This document shows, piece by piece, positions 50,627 through 61,900 of a stretch of 64,000 nucleotides of DNA. The notes below the pieces were generated by a model. The model had not been told where the DNA came from, did no database searches, and saw only the letters and a list, made by a program, of their open reading frames with translations. A program made the translations under genes and the position numbers. How positions within the stretch are numbered: the stretch's first letter is position 1; each line of letters opens with the position of its first letter. The stretch lies in NCBI GenBank assembly GCA_947471745.1, contig CANJKZ010000774.1, positions 4,004,001-4,068,000 of the forward strand. The letters run 5' to 3'. This DNA is from Closterium sp. Naga37s-1. Taxonomy: Eukaryota; Streptophyta; Zygnematophyceae; Desmidiales; Closteriaceae.

Positions 50627-51290
50627 GGCTTCCGCAGCCAGGCGGGCGAGAAAAAGAAGAATGAATGAAAAACTGTAAGAATGGGTGTTGAAATGAGAGA
50701 TTGAAGGGTATCCCTTCTGGTTGGCGGCTCGGGGTCCTCGTCGATGAGAGACGAGTACACCCCTGCCTCAACCCGCAGAGGAGGGTTGGGGGCACCATCC
50801 ATGCTGCGCTGGCACGGCAGATTCCATCACGTTCTGGATGGTTCTTCCGAGATGCTCCTGCCTGGCAGCGCATGCCAACCTGATTGGGCCGCACGGCAGG
50901 TTTTGCATCAGCGCTGGCAGGTGCGTTGCACCGGGACGGGATTTGTGCGGCAAGTTTCGCCGTCATTCCATGCACGACCCCGCGCGCATGGTACAGTGTT
51001 GTATTCGCCTTATTGAGGGCTTCAGAATGATATCCTTTACAGTGAAATTCAGTTTTGCCTTTATAAAAGCGCCGGCGCTTATGGCCGCTACTCAATTACA
51101 AGCGCCCCCCCTAAAAAAAAAAAAATTATTATAAGCACATATGCACTACTATCCGGGGTATTACGATATCAGTGTAACACTAATCCGCCAAAAAAATACC
51201 CAAACACATCAGCGCAGGCCTTAAATTTCACCCTTATAATCTGTTTAGCAGTGTAAATTACACTGATAAAATAGGCCCTAACAGCAGGGC
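49469..51290 (-). mobile_element. CENP-B/pogo-type DNA transposon fragment
   Basis: Occupies the gap between Copia-2 and Copia-3. The right end at about 51,290 may be a terminus: on the minus strand GTTAGGGCCTATTTTATCAG is followed by the near-palindrome CAGTGTAATTTACACTG. No matching inverted end is seen near 49,470, where the sequence meets truncated Copia-2, so the DDE catalytic half is missing. Confidence 0.65.
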
Positions 51291-51351
51291 GACTCAACAG
51301 CCAGCAGGGCGACGCGAAAGGCAGGGTAGGGCGACGCGACTAGTGGGGCAG
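51291..51351 (-). other. Remnant Copia leader
   Basis: On the minus strand this reads GCTGCCCCACTAGTCGCG and further GTCGCCCT repeats, similar to the Copia-2 leader (GAGCTGCCCCACTAGCTGCC). It probably belongs to the element whose 5' LTR is at 58,747-58,880, with Copia-3 inserted between. Confidence 0.6.
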
Positions 51352-51356
51352 CGCTA
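51352..51356. repeat. Target site duplication CGCTA, left copy (Copia-3)
   Basis: CGCTA precedes the left LTR and recurs at 58,690-58,694 directly after the right LTR. Confidence 0.93.
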
Positions 51357-51487
51357 TGTTAGAATATTGACCGAATGAATGACTAAACTAGCAAGCAGGT
51401 GGGTACAAGTGGGAAACCTAAAAGTGTTGTACCCTATAAGAACTACCCCACTACAGCCTAGATAGACTATAGCATCTATGTTTGACA
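51357..51487 (-). repeat. 3' LTR of Copia-3
   Basis: 131 bp, TGTTAGAATATT...GTTTGACA on the plus strand. Confidence 0.94.
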
Positions 51488-51872
51488 CACCCCCATAGGC
51501 AAAGTGGGGGAGAACAAGAGGTCACAAGACCAGTCAAGAAAGGCAAAGCAAGCTCAGGGTGGATCACAAAGTCACCACGCAGTCTGAGCACAAGCAAATG
51601 GCCACAAGGCCAGTTCACATGCAGAGTTATATAAAGGAGAACAAACAATACAGTGAACACAACCTAGCAAGTGTAAGCATGCAGGTATATGTATAGAGAG
51701 TACAGTACAAGCAGAGTCAAGAAGTAAGCAAGTGAGGCACAGTAGGTACAAGGCCTAGAACAGTGCAGAAACGCTGATGATCACAAGGCTGAAGTGCCTT
51801 GGTGAAAACATCAGCAGTGTTGGCCTGCGAGGCCACGTAAGCAAGACAAAGCTGGCCACGCTGCTGCAACTC

Positions 51873-54800
51873 TCAAGCAAGGAAGTAGCGCAGAGCAATG
51901 TGCTTCGTTCTGTGCTCCAGTCTGTGCTCCTGACACAAGGCAAGCATGGCTTTGTTGTCGACGTACAGAACTGGAGGAGAACGAGGCGCCTCTCCCAAGT
52001 CGGTCAGCAGGTAGGTGAGCCAGCGTAACTCCTGTGCAGCCATGGCCCCCGCGTAGATCTCAGCCTCACAACTGGAGCTGAGAATAGAAGACGAATGGGT
52101 AGACCGCCAAGAGACAGAACCGGAGCCAAGACTGAAGGTGTAACCCTGTGACGACCGCTGCGTAGCCAAGTCGTCAACCCAGGAGGCGTCTGCGTGACCA
52201 GTGAGGACAACTCGAGCCCGTCCTCCAAGCACAAGCCCCATGCCTGACGTACTGCACAAGTAGCGCAACACCCTCTTCGCAGCATCCCAGTGCACCTTTC
52301 GGTGCCTACCGGGAGCCACGTAGCGAGCCAGAAGGCTGAGAGGGTATGCGAGGTCAGGTCGTGTGCAAGTCATCACGTACATGAGGCAGCCCACAAGCTC
52401 TGGATACGGGCCACTCGGCTCTACGGACTCGTCCGAAGGTGGAGCTGAGAGCGAGTGACCGGTAGGCAGAGGAGTGGACTGTGGCGAGGAGTACGTGAAG
52501 CCGAAGCGCTGAAGGACCTGCTGCACCATGTGTGACTGAGTCAAGGTAATGGTGCGCTGTGCTCTGTCCCGGGTGATCCGCAAGCCAAGATAGCTTGTCA
52601 GCTCACCCAGGTCTGTGCACGTGTGTCTCTTCTGCAGCTCGGACTTCACGTGGGCGAGTGCCTCAGTGTCAGCAGTAGCAAAGACGAGGTCGTCTACGTA
52701 AACGAGAACGTAGAACGGCGGCAGAGTGGTGTCAGTGCGTAAAAACAGCGACGGGTCAGAAGTGGAAGGAGCAAAACCAAGAGCAGCAAGAGTCGTCCTT
52801 AGTGTGTCGTGCCACTCACGGGGTGCCTGGCGGAGACTGTAGACTGGCCGCCGAAGGCTCCACTGGGTACCAGCAGGAAACGACCCAGTGAAGCCAGGTG
52901 GGCAGCGCAGCCAGATCTCCTCGTGCAGGCTGCCCTGTAGGAAGGCTGTGCTGAAGTCAAGCGAGTGGAGCTCGTAGTCACGCTGAGCGGCGACGTGCAG
53001 CAGTACCCGAAGAGTGGTCATCTTCGGGGTAGGGGAGAAGGTCTGGAAGAAGTCAACTCCCTGTCGCTGACTGAAGCCACGTGCAAAGTAACGCGCCTTG
53101 AAGATAGGCGGAGAACCCGGCGGCCGCTTCACCCTGAAGATCCACATGCCACTGATGATGTTCGCCCCACACGGGGGAACCTCGTCGACGTAGGCGCGGG
53201 GTCGGGATGTCTGGTGCATCCGGGTCTCCCTCAGGGGCAAGCAGCATGGACACGAGATGAGGTACAGCACTGGCAAAGCACTCAAACTCCTCCTGTCTGT
53301 CCTCAAGAACGTCCGTGCCAAGAGCTCACTCACCCCCGACGGACGGAGGACAGACAGACGCAGACGCAGACTCAGCAACAAGACTAGTGGCAAAGTCTAG
53401 GCGACAGGCTGCAGCAAAGTCAACAAGCTCAGCAACGAGAGCAGACGCAGCAGTGGACTCAAACAAAGGGTCAGTGACAGCAGTGGCCAGAAAGCGCGTG
53501 ACAGTAGGACTAGCAGCACGAAGGGAGTCAGACTCCGAGTCCGGACCGTCACAAAGAGAGGACGCAGGAGGAGACGGCAGAGGGATACGCTGTGGAGCAG
53601 TGGAAGGATGCTGTGAGTGCCAGGGACAGGAGGAGGACGCGGACGCGAAACACGACGACCAGTGCGGACAGGCAACGCAGAACGAGACTCAGATGACGCA
53701 AGACGAGACTCAGGCGACATAGGACGCGACTCAGGCTCACGACGCTCCGTAAGACCTCTAGTCGGTCCAGATTAAGGAGAAGGACCAGGCAGTCGAGAGG
53801 TCGGCTGTAACTGCGACTGTGACTGGACAGGTGGTGGACTCAGTAAAGGAGGAGTAGGACCAGGAGAAGGCGGGAGACCAAGAACCTGCTGAAGGAGCGG
53901 AACGTAGTACGGCCACGGCCGCGCAGCGCCTCCAGAAACAGCAGAGATAGCACCATTACCCTCAGCTCCAGGGTCGCCAGCTACAACTCCCGCAGCACCA
54001 CCACCTCCAGTACCTCCAGCAGCTCCAGCTCCAGAAGCACCTCCAGTAGGAACAGCTCTAGCACCTGCAGCTCCAACTCCTACAGCACCACCAGCCCCAG
54101 CAGCTCCAGTAACTCCAGTACGAGCACCTCCAGGACCAGCTGCTCCAGCACCTCCAGCAGCTCCAACACCAGCAGGACCTCCAGCAGCACCAGTACCTCC
54201 AGCAGCACCTCCAGCAACTCCAGCACCAGCAGCACCTCCAGCAGCTCCAAAACCACCTCCAGCAGCTCCAGCACCAGCAGCACCTCCAGCAGCTCCAGCA
54301 GCACCTCCAGCACCAGCAGCACCAGTAGCACCAGCAGCACCTTGACAGCACCGAGCATACCACTCACAAAGCTGCTGCGGAGAGAGGGGCTCCCGCCGCG
54401 ACGGGACACCCGGAGGACCTCCAGACGCAGCACGCGCAGGCTCAGCACCCCCAGGCTCAGCACTCCTAGACTCAGCACCCCCAAGCTCCACACGCTCAGG
54501 CTCAGTACCCCCAGGCTCCGCACCCTCAGACACAGAAACCCCAGGCTCAGCACCCCCAGTCCCCGCACCCGCAGGCTCAGCACCCCTAGCAGCACCTGAG
54601 TCGACAGCTACCTCGACCGGCTCGGCAGGGTCTACCTGGGACACACCTGAGGGGGCAGGACCCTAAGGGGGGAGGGGGTCTACCGGAGGAGTACCTGGTG
54701 CTAGGAAGAGTGGCGGGGGGGGGGGGGGGGGGAGAGGCAGTGCGGTAGGGAAAGAGACGGTAGTAAGACACCGACTCGTCAAATGTGACGTCTTGAGAGG

Positions 54801-57645
54801 ACAGAACACGACGCGAGGTGGGGTGGTAGAACTGCCACCCGGGTGCGTCAGGGGGGAAGCCAAGGAAGACGCAGGGAACGGCACGGGAGGACAGCTTGTC
54901 CGCTGAAGTATCGCGGACAAAAGCTCGAGATCCCCAGACACGGAACGCGGACGCATCGCCAACCTTCCCCGTCCACCGCAGAGTAGGCGTGGTCTCCGGC
55001 AAGGAGACACGAGGCTAAAGGTTGATCTGATGCGCAGCGTACCGAACCGCGAACGACCACAGAAAATGGGGAGCAGCCGCATGGATCATGGACGTACGAG
55101 CGACGTCCATGACCATGCCAATGCGGCGCTCAGCAATCCCATTTTGCTGCGGGGAGGCCGGAAGCGTGAACGTCTGGCGGATGCCCTCCGAACGACAGAA
55201 GGCTCTCAGGAGGTCGGAGGAAAACTCCCCGCCTCTGTCTGAGTGCAGACGCAGAACAGGAAGGTCTGAGCCGAAACTCTCACTGAGCTGGCGACGAGCA
55301 CCGCGGATCCAGTCGATCAACACCTCAGTGACCTCACCCTTGCTGCGCAAGGGGAAGACTGTGGTGTAACGCGAGTAGTCGTCAACGACCAGCAGGAAGT
55401 AACGCTCGTGACCCTGTCCACGGACGCGGGCTGGGCCCCACACGTCCATGTAAAGAGTCTGCAGGGGAGCCTCCGTCGGAGAGAACGTGGAGGAGTGAGG
55501 AGCCGCGCGCTGCCGGCCCTCGACACACGGAACACAGGTAGGGGCAGGTCCCGGAGGAAGGGGAGGGAGGGACCGGGGGAGACCCGAGACAAGGGTACGG
55601 GAGGCCATACCTCGAAGACGAGGCAGGGAGGGGTGACCAAGGCGGTGGTGCCAAAGGAAAGTCTCGTGCGACAGAGGACGACACGAGCAGGGGGGCAGAC
55701 TCTGGACTAGACCTGGACGCGGCAGCAAACACCTGACTAGACGCGGCTACCTGACCAGACGCAGTGACCGGAGGAGACGCAGTAGTAAGTGTGTACACAG
55801 ACTCGACCCAGGCCGACGGGTGAACGTGGCCAGGTGGCAGCCCGTCCGAGAGCAAGTGCAGTGGGTCACAAGCTGACCTCCAGGGGTGAACTGGTCGACC
55901 CACGCGTCCTGGAGGTCAGCTCCACTCACCAAGTTCGTAGAGAACGAGGGGAGGTGGAGTCCCAACAGCAAGCCCGACGGGGCCGCAGGACACGGTAGAA
56001 CCGTGGAAGAGTGCGCAAGGACTTGGCCCCCAGAGGGGTCAGCCAGGGAGACTGCGACAGGCCGACTGAGCGGCATGAGTGTGGTGCTGTCGCGAAAGAA
56101 GGAGCGCGAAGCACCAGAGTCAAGTGTGAAAGTGTGCAAGGCCTCAGTAGGTGCAGTACCACAGAGAGCAGACTCACCAGAACCTGGAGCAGCAGACTCA
56201 CCAGTACCTGGAGCAGCAGACGCACTAGCACCTAGAGCAGCAGCCTCAATGCCCGGGTCGGGCGGGACACTCAGGTAACAGTCACCCTCAGCACTATCAG
56301 TCACAGCATACATGGCAGCAAGGATAGCATCGAAATCAAGATCAAAGATAGCAACATTCTGCCTCAGCAGATCAGCCCAGCGAGGGAGCTCAACAGCGTC
56401 AGGAAACTGGGCGCGCCAGGCGTCAGTCAGGCGACCGAAGCAGCGCTGCGCAGTGTGTGGCAGCTCGCACGTCTCCCCACGACGCCCGCCGGTTCGAAGA
56501 ACGTAAGTGTAGGGACCAGCACCCCCAGACCTCCCACGCCCAGCGTACCACTCACGAAGCTGCTGGGCCGACGGGGTCTCACGGGAACGCGGCTGCTGCT
56601 GGCGCTAGCTACCACCAAAGCCTCCACGCTGCGCGGCTGCACCTCGACCAGCACCACCGCCGCCGCCACCTCCACCACCGCTGCCGCTGCCTCCACCACC
56701 GCTGCCGCTGCCTCCACCACCTCCGCCGCTGCCTCCACCACCTCCACCGCCGCCACTGAAGCCCCCACTCCCGGCACCACCCCCACCTCCACCGCCACTC
56801 CCTCCGCCTCCTCCAACGCCTCCGCCGCCGCCCCCGCCGTCCCCTCCACCACCCTTGCTCCCCTTGCCCTTTGCTGTTGCGGCGCCTCCCACTGGGAGCA
56901 GACGCAGCCCCGACCTCCTCAGTGCCAACAAGGTCGACAGCAGCAGCAGAAGCAACAGAGGGGAGAAGGGGGACAGGGGAACACCCCTCAAAGAAAGGGG
57001 TGCTACGGTCGCCGCGAGAAGCACCTACAGCTAAGATACTCTTCTCAGCTGCAGCGAGGCGCTCCTCTAGCAGGTCGACAGTGAGCTCGGTGGGGCAAAG
57101 GGAGAGAAAGTGGTCCCTGACTTAAGCAAGGGAGTCAGGGAGGCGGGTGACTAGGTAGTAAAGGGTGATGTACATGGGGGGGGGTTCTTGGCACAGAACT
57201 CAGTGGGAAGGGCAGCGCGGTAGCGGGCGTCACTAGTGCGGAGGTGAGTAATGAGGTCAGCAACTGTGGCAAAGGCGGCAAGGTCAGGAAAAAGGTACGG
57301 CAGCATGAGGCGGCTGAGGGCAGCAGTGGCAGGGGAGGAGTAGCGCGCAACTACAGCGTCGTACAAAGACTTAGCAGTCCTGTACTGACCAAAATGCGCG
57401 CGCTCAGCAGGCGGCAGGTGACTACGAACAGCAAGGCGAGCAAAAGCATCACGAGTGGTCCACTGCGAGCGAACTGTACTGTCAGCAATGGCAGCAGGTG
57501 CAGTAGAGACACCGGACGTGTGATCGAAAAGGGATACCCCATCCCTAGAGTCACACTGAAGAAAGAGCTGCAGGTTGTCAACCCACACGTCAAAGTCAAC
57601 TGCACGTCCCTCAGCATCAAAGGTGAGAACAGTAGGGCTAGCCAT
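51873..57645 (-). pseudogene. Copia-3 gag-pol, several frame breaks
   Basis: Gag starts at 57,645 (MASPTVLTFDAEGRAVDFDV) and runs to about 57,151, continuing in another frame at 57,024-56,427 with the Gly-rich tract. Protease 56,313-55,747 has TFTLDSGASRSFFRD. Integrase 55,728-55,015 has WHHRLGHPSLPRL, LHSDRGGEFSSDL and PQQNGIAERRIG and ends in a stop at INL*. The IN C-terminal part and linker lie at 55,002-53,772 in mixed frames. Reverse transcriptase/RNase H 53,393-51,873 is almost intact (YVDDLVFA, ADASWVDD, SSCEAEIYA, DNKAML) but stops before the last RNase H residues. At least four frame changes or stops make it non-autonomous. Confidence 0.92.
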
Positions 57646-58542
57646 AGCAGCAGTAGCAGCAGTGGCAGCAGTAGCAGCAGTAGCAGTAGTGGCAGCAGAA
57701 GCAGTGCAAGCAGAAGGGCAGCGCGGCTCGGCAGAGCAGCGTGGCTCGGCTGGGCGGCGCGGCTCGGCTGGGCGGCGCGGCTCGGCAGGGCAGCGCGGCT
57801 CGGTTCCTGGCGGCGCGGCAGCAGGCGGCGTGGCGCGGCAGGGCAGCGCGGGTGCTTACCAGGGGCGGGTGCAGGGCAGGGCCGCAGCTGGCTGTTTAGG
57901 TCAGGGCCGCGTCCGGAGGCAGCAGGGCAGGGCGGCGACAGGGGCGGCAGTAGGGCAGAGGCCGCGACGGGCGGCGAAGACAGGGCCGCGACAGGGGCGG
58001 CAGCAGGGCAGGGCCGCGACAGGGGTGGCAGTAGGGCAGGGCCGCGACAGGGCGGCTGCAGGGCAGAGGCCGCGACGGGCAGCGAAGGCAGGGCCGCGAC
58101 TGGGGCGGCAGCAGGGCAGGGCCGCGACAGGGGGCGGCTGCAGGGCAGTGGTCGCGACAGGGCGGCTGCTGGGCAGAGGCCGCGACGGGCGGCAAACGGG
58201 CCGACGACGGGCGGCGACGGGCCGACGACGGGCGGCAAAGGGGCCGGGACGGGCCAGCGATGGGCCGGGACGGGCCGGGACGGGCCGGAACAGGCCGGGA
58301 CGGTCCAGCTACGGGCGGCACGGGGCTGCAGTGGGCGGCTAAGGCAGGGCCGCGACGCGTGGCGACAGGCCAGCGACGGGCAGCGACGGGCCGGGACGGG
58401 CCGGCTGAGACAGGGCCGCGACGGGCCAGCTAGGGAAGGGCGCGCGACGGCGCAGGTAAGGCAGGCGCGAGGCGCGCTTCGGGCAGGGCAGGAAAAAAAA
58501 ATGTTCGTGGTGGGCCCTAAAAAAAACGTTCCCACGAGGGAA
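57646..58542 (-). repeat. GC-rich leader of Copia-3
   Basis: Repeats of GGCAGGGCCGCGACAGGGGC and GGGACGGGCCGG-like units, the counterpart of the Copia-1 leader. Confidence 0.75.
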
Positions 58543-58558
58543 CCTGCTCAGAATACCA

Positions 58559-58689
58559 TGTTAGAATATTGACCAAATGAATGACTGAACTAGCAAGCAG
58601 GTGGGTACAAGTGGGAAACCTAAAAGTGTTGTACCCTATAAGAACTACCCCACTACAGCCTAGATAGACTATAGCATATATGTTTGACA
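58559..58689 (-). repeat. 5' LTR of Copia-3
   Basis: 131 bp, about 98 percent identical to 51,357-51,487. Confidence 0.94.
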
Positions 58690-58694
58690 CGCTA
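58690..58694. repeat. Target site duplication CGCTA, right copy (Copia-3)
   Basis: Exact match to 51,352-51,356. Confidence 0.93.
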
Positions 58695-58880
58695 TATGGT
58701 GTGCCCTAAAAAAAAAGGTCCTAGAGTAGGACCTGCTCTGAAACCATGTCACAATACTGAACGAGAATGAATGCATTGAATAGAAAGTTGGTACAAGTAC
58801 TAACCATAATTGGGTTGTACCCTTTATGGGCTACCCCACTACAGCCTACACAATGTACATTTAGAAAGAGAGAGTTGACC
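58695..58880 (-). mobile_element. Copia fragment: 5' LTR and PBS of a minus-strand element
   Basis: On the minus strand an LTR (about 58,880-58,747) is followed by PBS TGGTTTCAGAGCAGGTCC (58,746-58,729) and a leader start containing AGGGCACACC. It is related (about 89 percent over 115 bp) to the LTR fragment at 44,694-44,824 and may be the other end of the same host element, although the outer flanks do not show a matching target duplication. Confidence 0.75.
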
Positions 58881-58977
58881 GCGTCCTCTATAAGAGGCCC
58901 AATGCGCCGCTAACACAACTACCATTTCTGAACTCTACCCTTCCGTTTATTTCAACATCTATCAGCACGGGAAGAGC

Positions 58978-61900
58978 CTAGAAGAGGTAATCAGGTATCA
59001 TAATAGCACCCAACAGAGCGGCTTCCATCGGGCAAGCCTTGCCTGGTTGGGATAAAAGGATAAAGGCATACAGTACACCAGATGAGACAATAATTGAGAG
59101 GGATGGACTTGGAGAATTTCCAAAAGCGACAAGGTGAACAACGTGGGCAACATGGTGCAACGGGATCATTCCAACACGTGCACTGAGCACCATTGACATG
59201 GTATTGTGAAACGCAATTTGCAATTGAGTTTATTCATGACAACATGCAGACTGCGAAACGAGTTGTGATCAGCAACTTACATTCTTGCCATCGCAATCAT
59301 CGGACCAGACATTGTGCGAGACAACGTCCGGCTCGAGGGGGAGCAGTTATCGTCAGTGAAAAAAGCGACGTAAAAACAACCCGGAACACCACCAATGTTA
59401 TCCACTGAATACGCAAACGTGTAGATCCCGGCAACCTCCTTCGGGATTGGAGTGCAGCCGGGTTGTGTTAAGCGGATGGTGTAGGGCTTGGACGCGTTGC
59501 CTCTGGCGTTATGATCCGCGATGAAAGTCATACTGCTGGCAGACACTTGGTCGGATTGGTCTGAGAATGGATGGGACAAACAGCAGGGGAGAGAGATGGA
59601 GCACGCGTGAAATGAGTCGTGTTTTGAGTCGACTCGAAACACAAGTCATGCTGCTGGCAGCACTTGGTCAGGTTGGCCTGAGAATAGATGGGAGAAGCAG
59701 CGGGGGAGAGAGATGGAGCATGGATGGGAGAGGGAACGAGAAGGAAAGATGTAATGAATTATGATGCTATGAATTGGGATATGACAGCATGGTGAAGGCA
59801 AAAAGCTGACCCGCGTCCAAGTCGACTGCAGCAATATCTTGTTAGACATAGTGGCCGAGTTAAAGCTACTGCTACACTCCAAGCTGAGAAGTAGTTCTGG
59901 GTTTAGGGTTTCTGCTTCAGTAGAAAGGCTCTCCGCTCCAGGATCATGCCGCTCCAGAAGGGCAGGTGCCGCAGGGAGAGTCTGAGCAACACAGCAAGCA
60001 GGGGAGAGACACAGAAGGCAGTGGGGGGGGGGACACATAGAATGGCAGAGAGATGGCGAGATGGGACTGAAGGGCACTGGCAATTTGGCACCTCCGCTTG
60101 CAAGGCACTAAAAGGTGCAGTTGCTTGGGCGGTGTTGCAGGTGGCTCCAGTGGGCAGGAGCTGCAGGGAGAGTCTCAGCAACGCAGCACGCAGGGGAGAC
60201 ACATGGGCCCAATTCGGCTGGCGTTATGGGCGTTAGAGCCTTTTTAACCAACCTCGAAAAAACGCCGGCTCGAAAAAACGTCCAAGTCAGACTGCGCATG
60301 CAGCGCACCTTCGAAAAAACGGGTTGCCCTGTTCGGCTGGCGTTAATGGGGTTAAACATGATAGCGTGGGAGGGCATGAAATTCGCAAAAGGCAGATAGC
60401 AGGTACACTGCACCTTCGCACAATCATATGATTGGCTGGCATATTTGACCAGTCACATATGATTGGCCGCATCACTGATCCCCTGCATGGTGCAGGCTCT
60501 CGACCATGCACCATGCACCATGCACCATGCGGCGGATCAGTGGTGCGCCATTTTGCCAGAGGAAACGGTTTCCTGGAAGCATCGTATGGTTGAAAACGCC
60601 AGCGTTAAAAGAGCTGTTCGGCTGGCATTTTTAAACGCGCAGGCTCGGCCTAGATCCGCTTATATCCAGCCTTGATAACCTCTCAAACGCTTATCAAGGA
60701 AGGTTCCAGGGTGGTCGTTTTACTGTAGCCGGTCCCCGAGCCTGAGATTTCAACGCCTGCCGAAGTGGGCCATGGTACGGAAGAGAGATGCCAAAAGGTA
60801 GGGTACGGTAAGCGGTAGAGACGGTCTTGCAGGTGGCAGCAGAGGGGGAGGTGCCACAGGGTGATTCTGAGCAACACAGTAAGAGGAAGGGGGGTGTGGG
60901 GGCATACGCGGTACATGAGAAAGACAGTGAAATGGGCGCATGATGTTGAGTGTAGGAAATAATAGAGGTAGGGAAAACGAGGGTGGATGGGCTGGTTTGG
61001 GGCTGCAGAAAGCTGGAAACCATGCTTACTCTACTTGCAAGAGGAGGAGTGCGGATGGGTGCAGATGGGCTGGGAAGGGTGTACGGAAAGCAAAAGAGAA
61101 TGTTGAGTGGAGCAAGCAGCGAAAAGGGGCAGCTGAACCAAAACATAGAGCTAAAGGAGAATGAGTGGGTGCTTACTCCATTTGCAAGAGCGGATTCCAT
61201 CGGCGCTGGTCACACAAACCCCATCTGGCTCGCAGCCCAATGCAGCGCAAGCCGTGTCTGATGTCATGTGAGTGCATGGAAGGAAGTATGCGGTGGAAGG
61301 ATGGGGCGGAAGAAGGGGGAATTAGACAACAACGGAGATGCATATTGAGAACAACGGAGATGCATATTGAGAACAACGGAGATGCATATTGAGAACAACG
61401 GAGATGCATATTGAGAACAATCCATAGGCTGCTCCCAACCGAACGCGGCACAAGCCATGTCTGATGTGCGTGCATGGAAGGAAGTATGCGGTAGAAGGAT
61501 GGGGCGGAAAAAAGGGGAACAAGGAAAAATTGAGGCGCCTCAACAGACAAACCCCACCTGGCTCGCAGCCCAACGTGGCACAAGCCGTGTGTGATGTTCG
61601 TGCAGGTGCATGGAAGGAGAGGGGTGCATGGAAGGAGAGGGGTGCATGGAAGGAGAGGGGTGCATGGAAGGAGAGGGGTGCATGGAAGGAGAGGGGTGCA
61701 TGGAAGGAGAGGGGTGCATGGAAGGAGAGGGGTGGAATAAAGGGTAAACAGAAAACAACGGGGACGAAGAAAGAAACGAAAGAAATACAGGATGATATCA
61801 ACTCAAACTAGGTAGGTGCTAAGGGGCATGATAGCAGGTGGGTGGGTGGAACATGGATGATAGCAGGTGGGTGGGTGGAGCATGGATGATAGCAGGTGGG

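Larger units (their letters stand above)
51357..58689 (-). mobile_element. Copia-3, minus strand, full length but frame-broken
   Basis: Two 131-bp LTRs (51,357-51,487 and 58,559-58,689) differ at about three positions. The PBS (minus: TGGTATTCTGAGCAGG, 58,543-58,558) lies inside the right LTR, the polypurine tract beside the left one, and a perfect CGCTA target duplication flanks the element. It is older than Copia-1. Confidence 0.95.
61232..61600 (-). repeat. Three tandem units, one junction marked by palindrome site 13
   Basis: CGCAGCCCAA.G.GGCACAAGC-type units start at about 61,232, 61,434 and 61,567 and continue through GCATGGAAGGAAGTATGCGG in the first two. Confidence 0.85.

Noticed and set aside
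57244..58572. 442-residue Gly/Ala/Arg-rich plus-strand open frame
   Set aside because: Antisense of the Copia-3 leader and gag start; not conserved and purely repeat-derived.
44694..58880. Outer LTRs as proven ends of a single element
   Set aside because: They are only about 89 percent alike, the right LTR has a damaged end, and the outer 5-bp flanks (GAGAG and GCGTC) do not match; kept only as a hypothesis.
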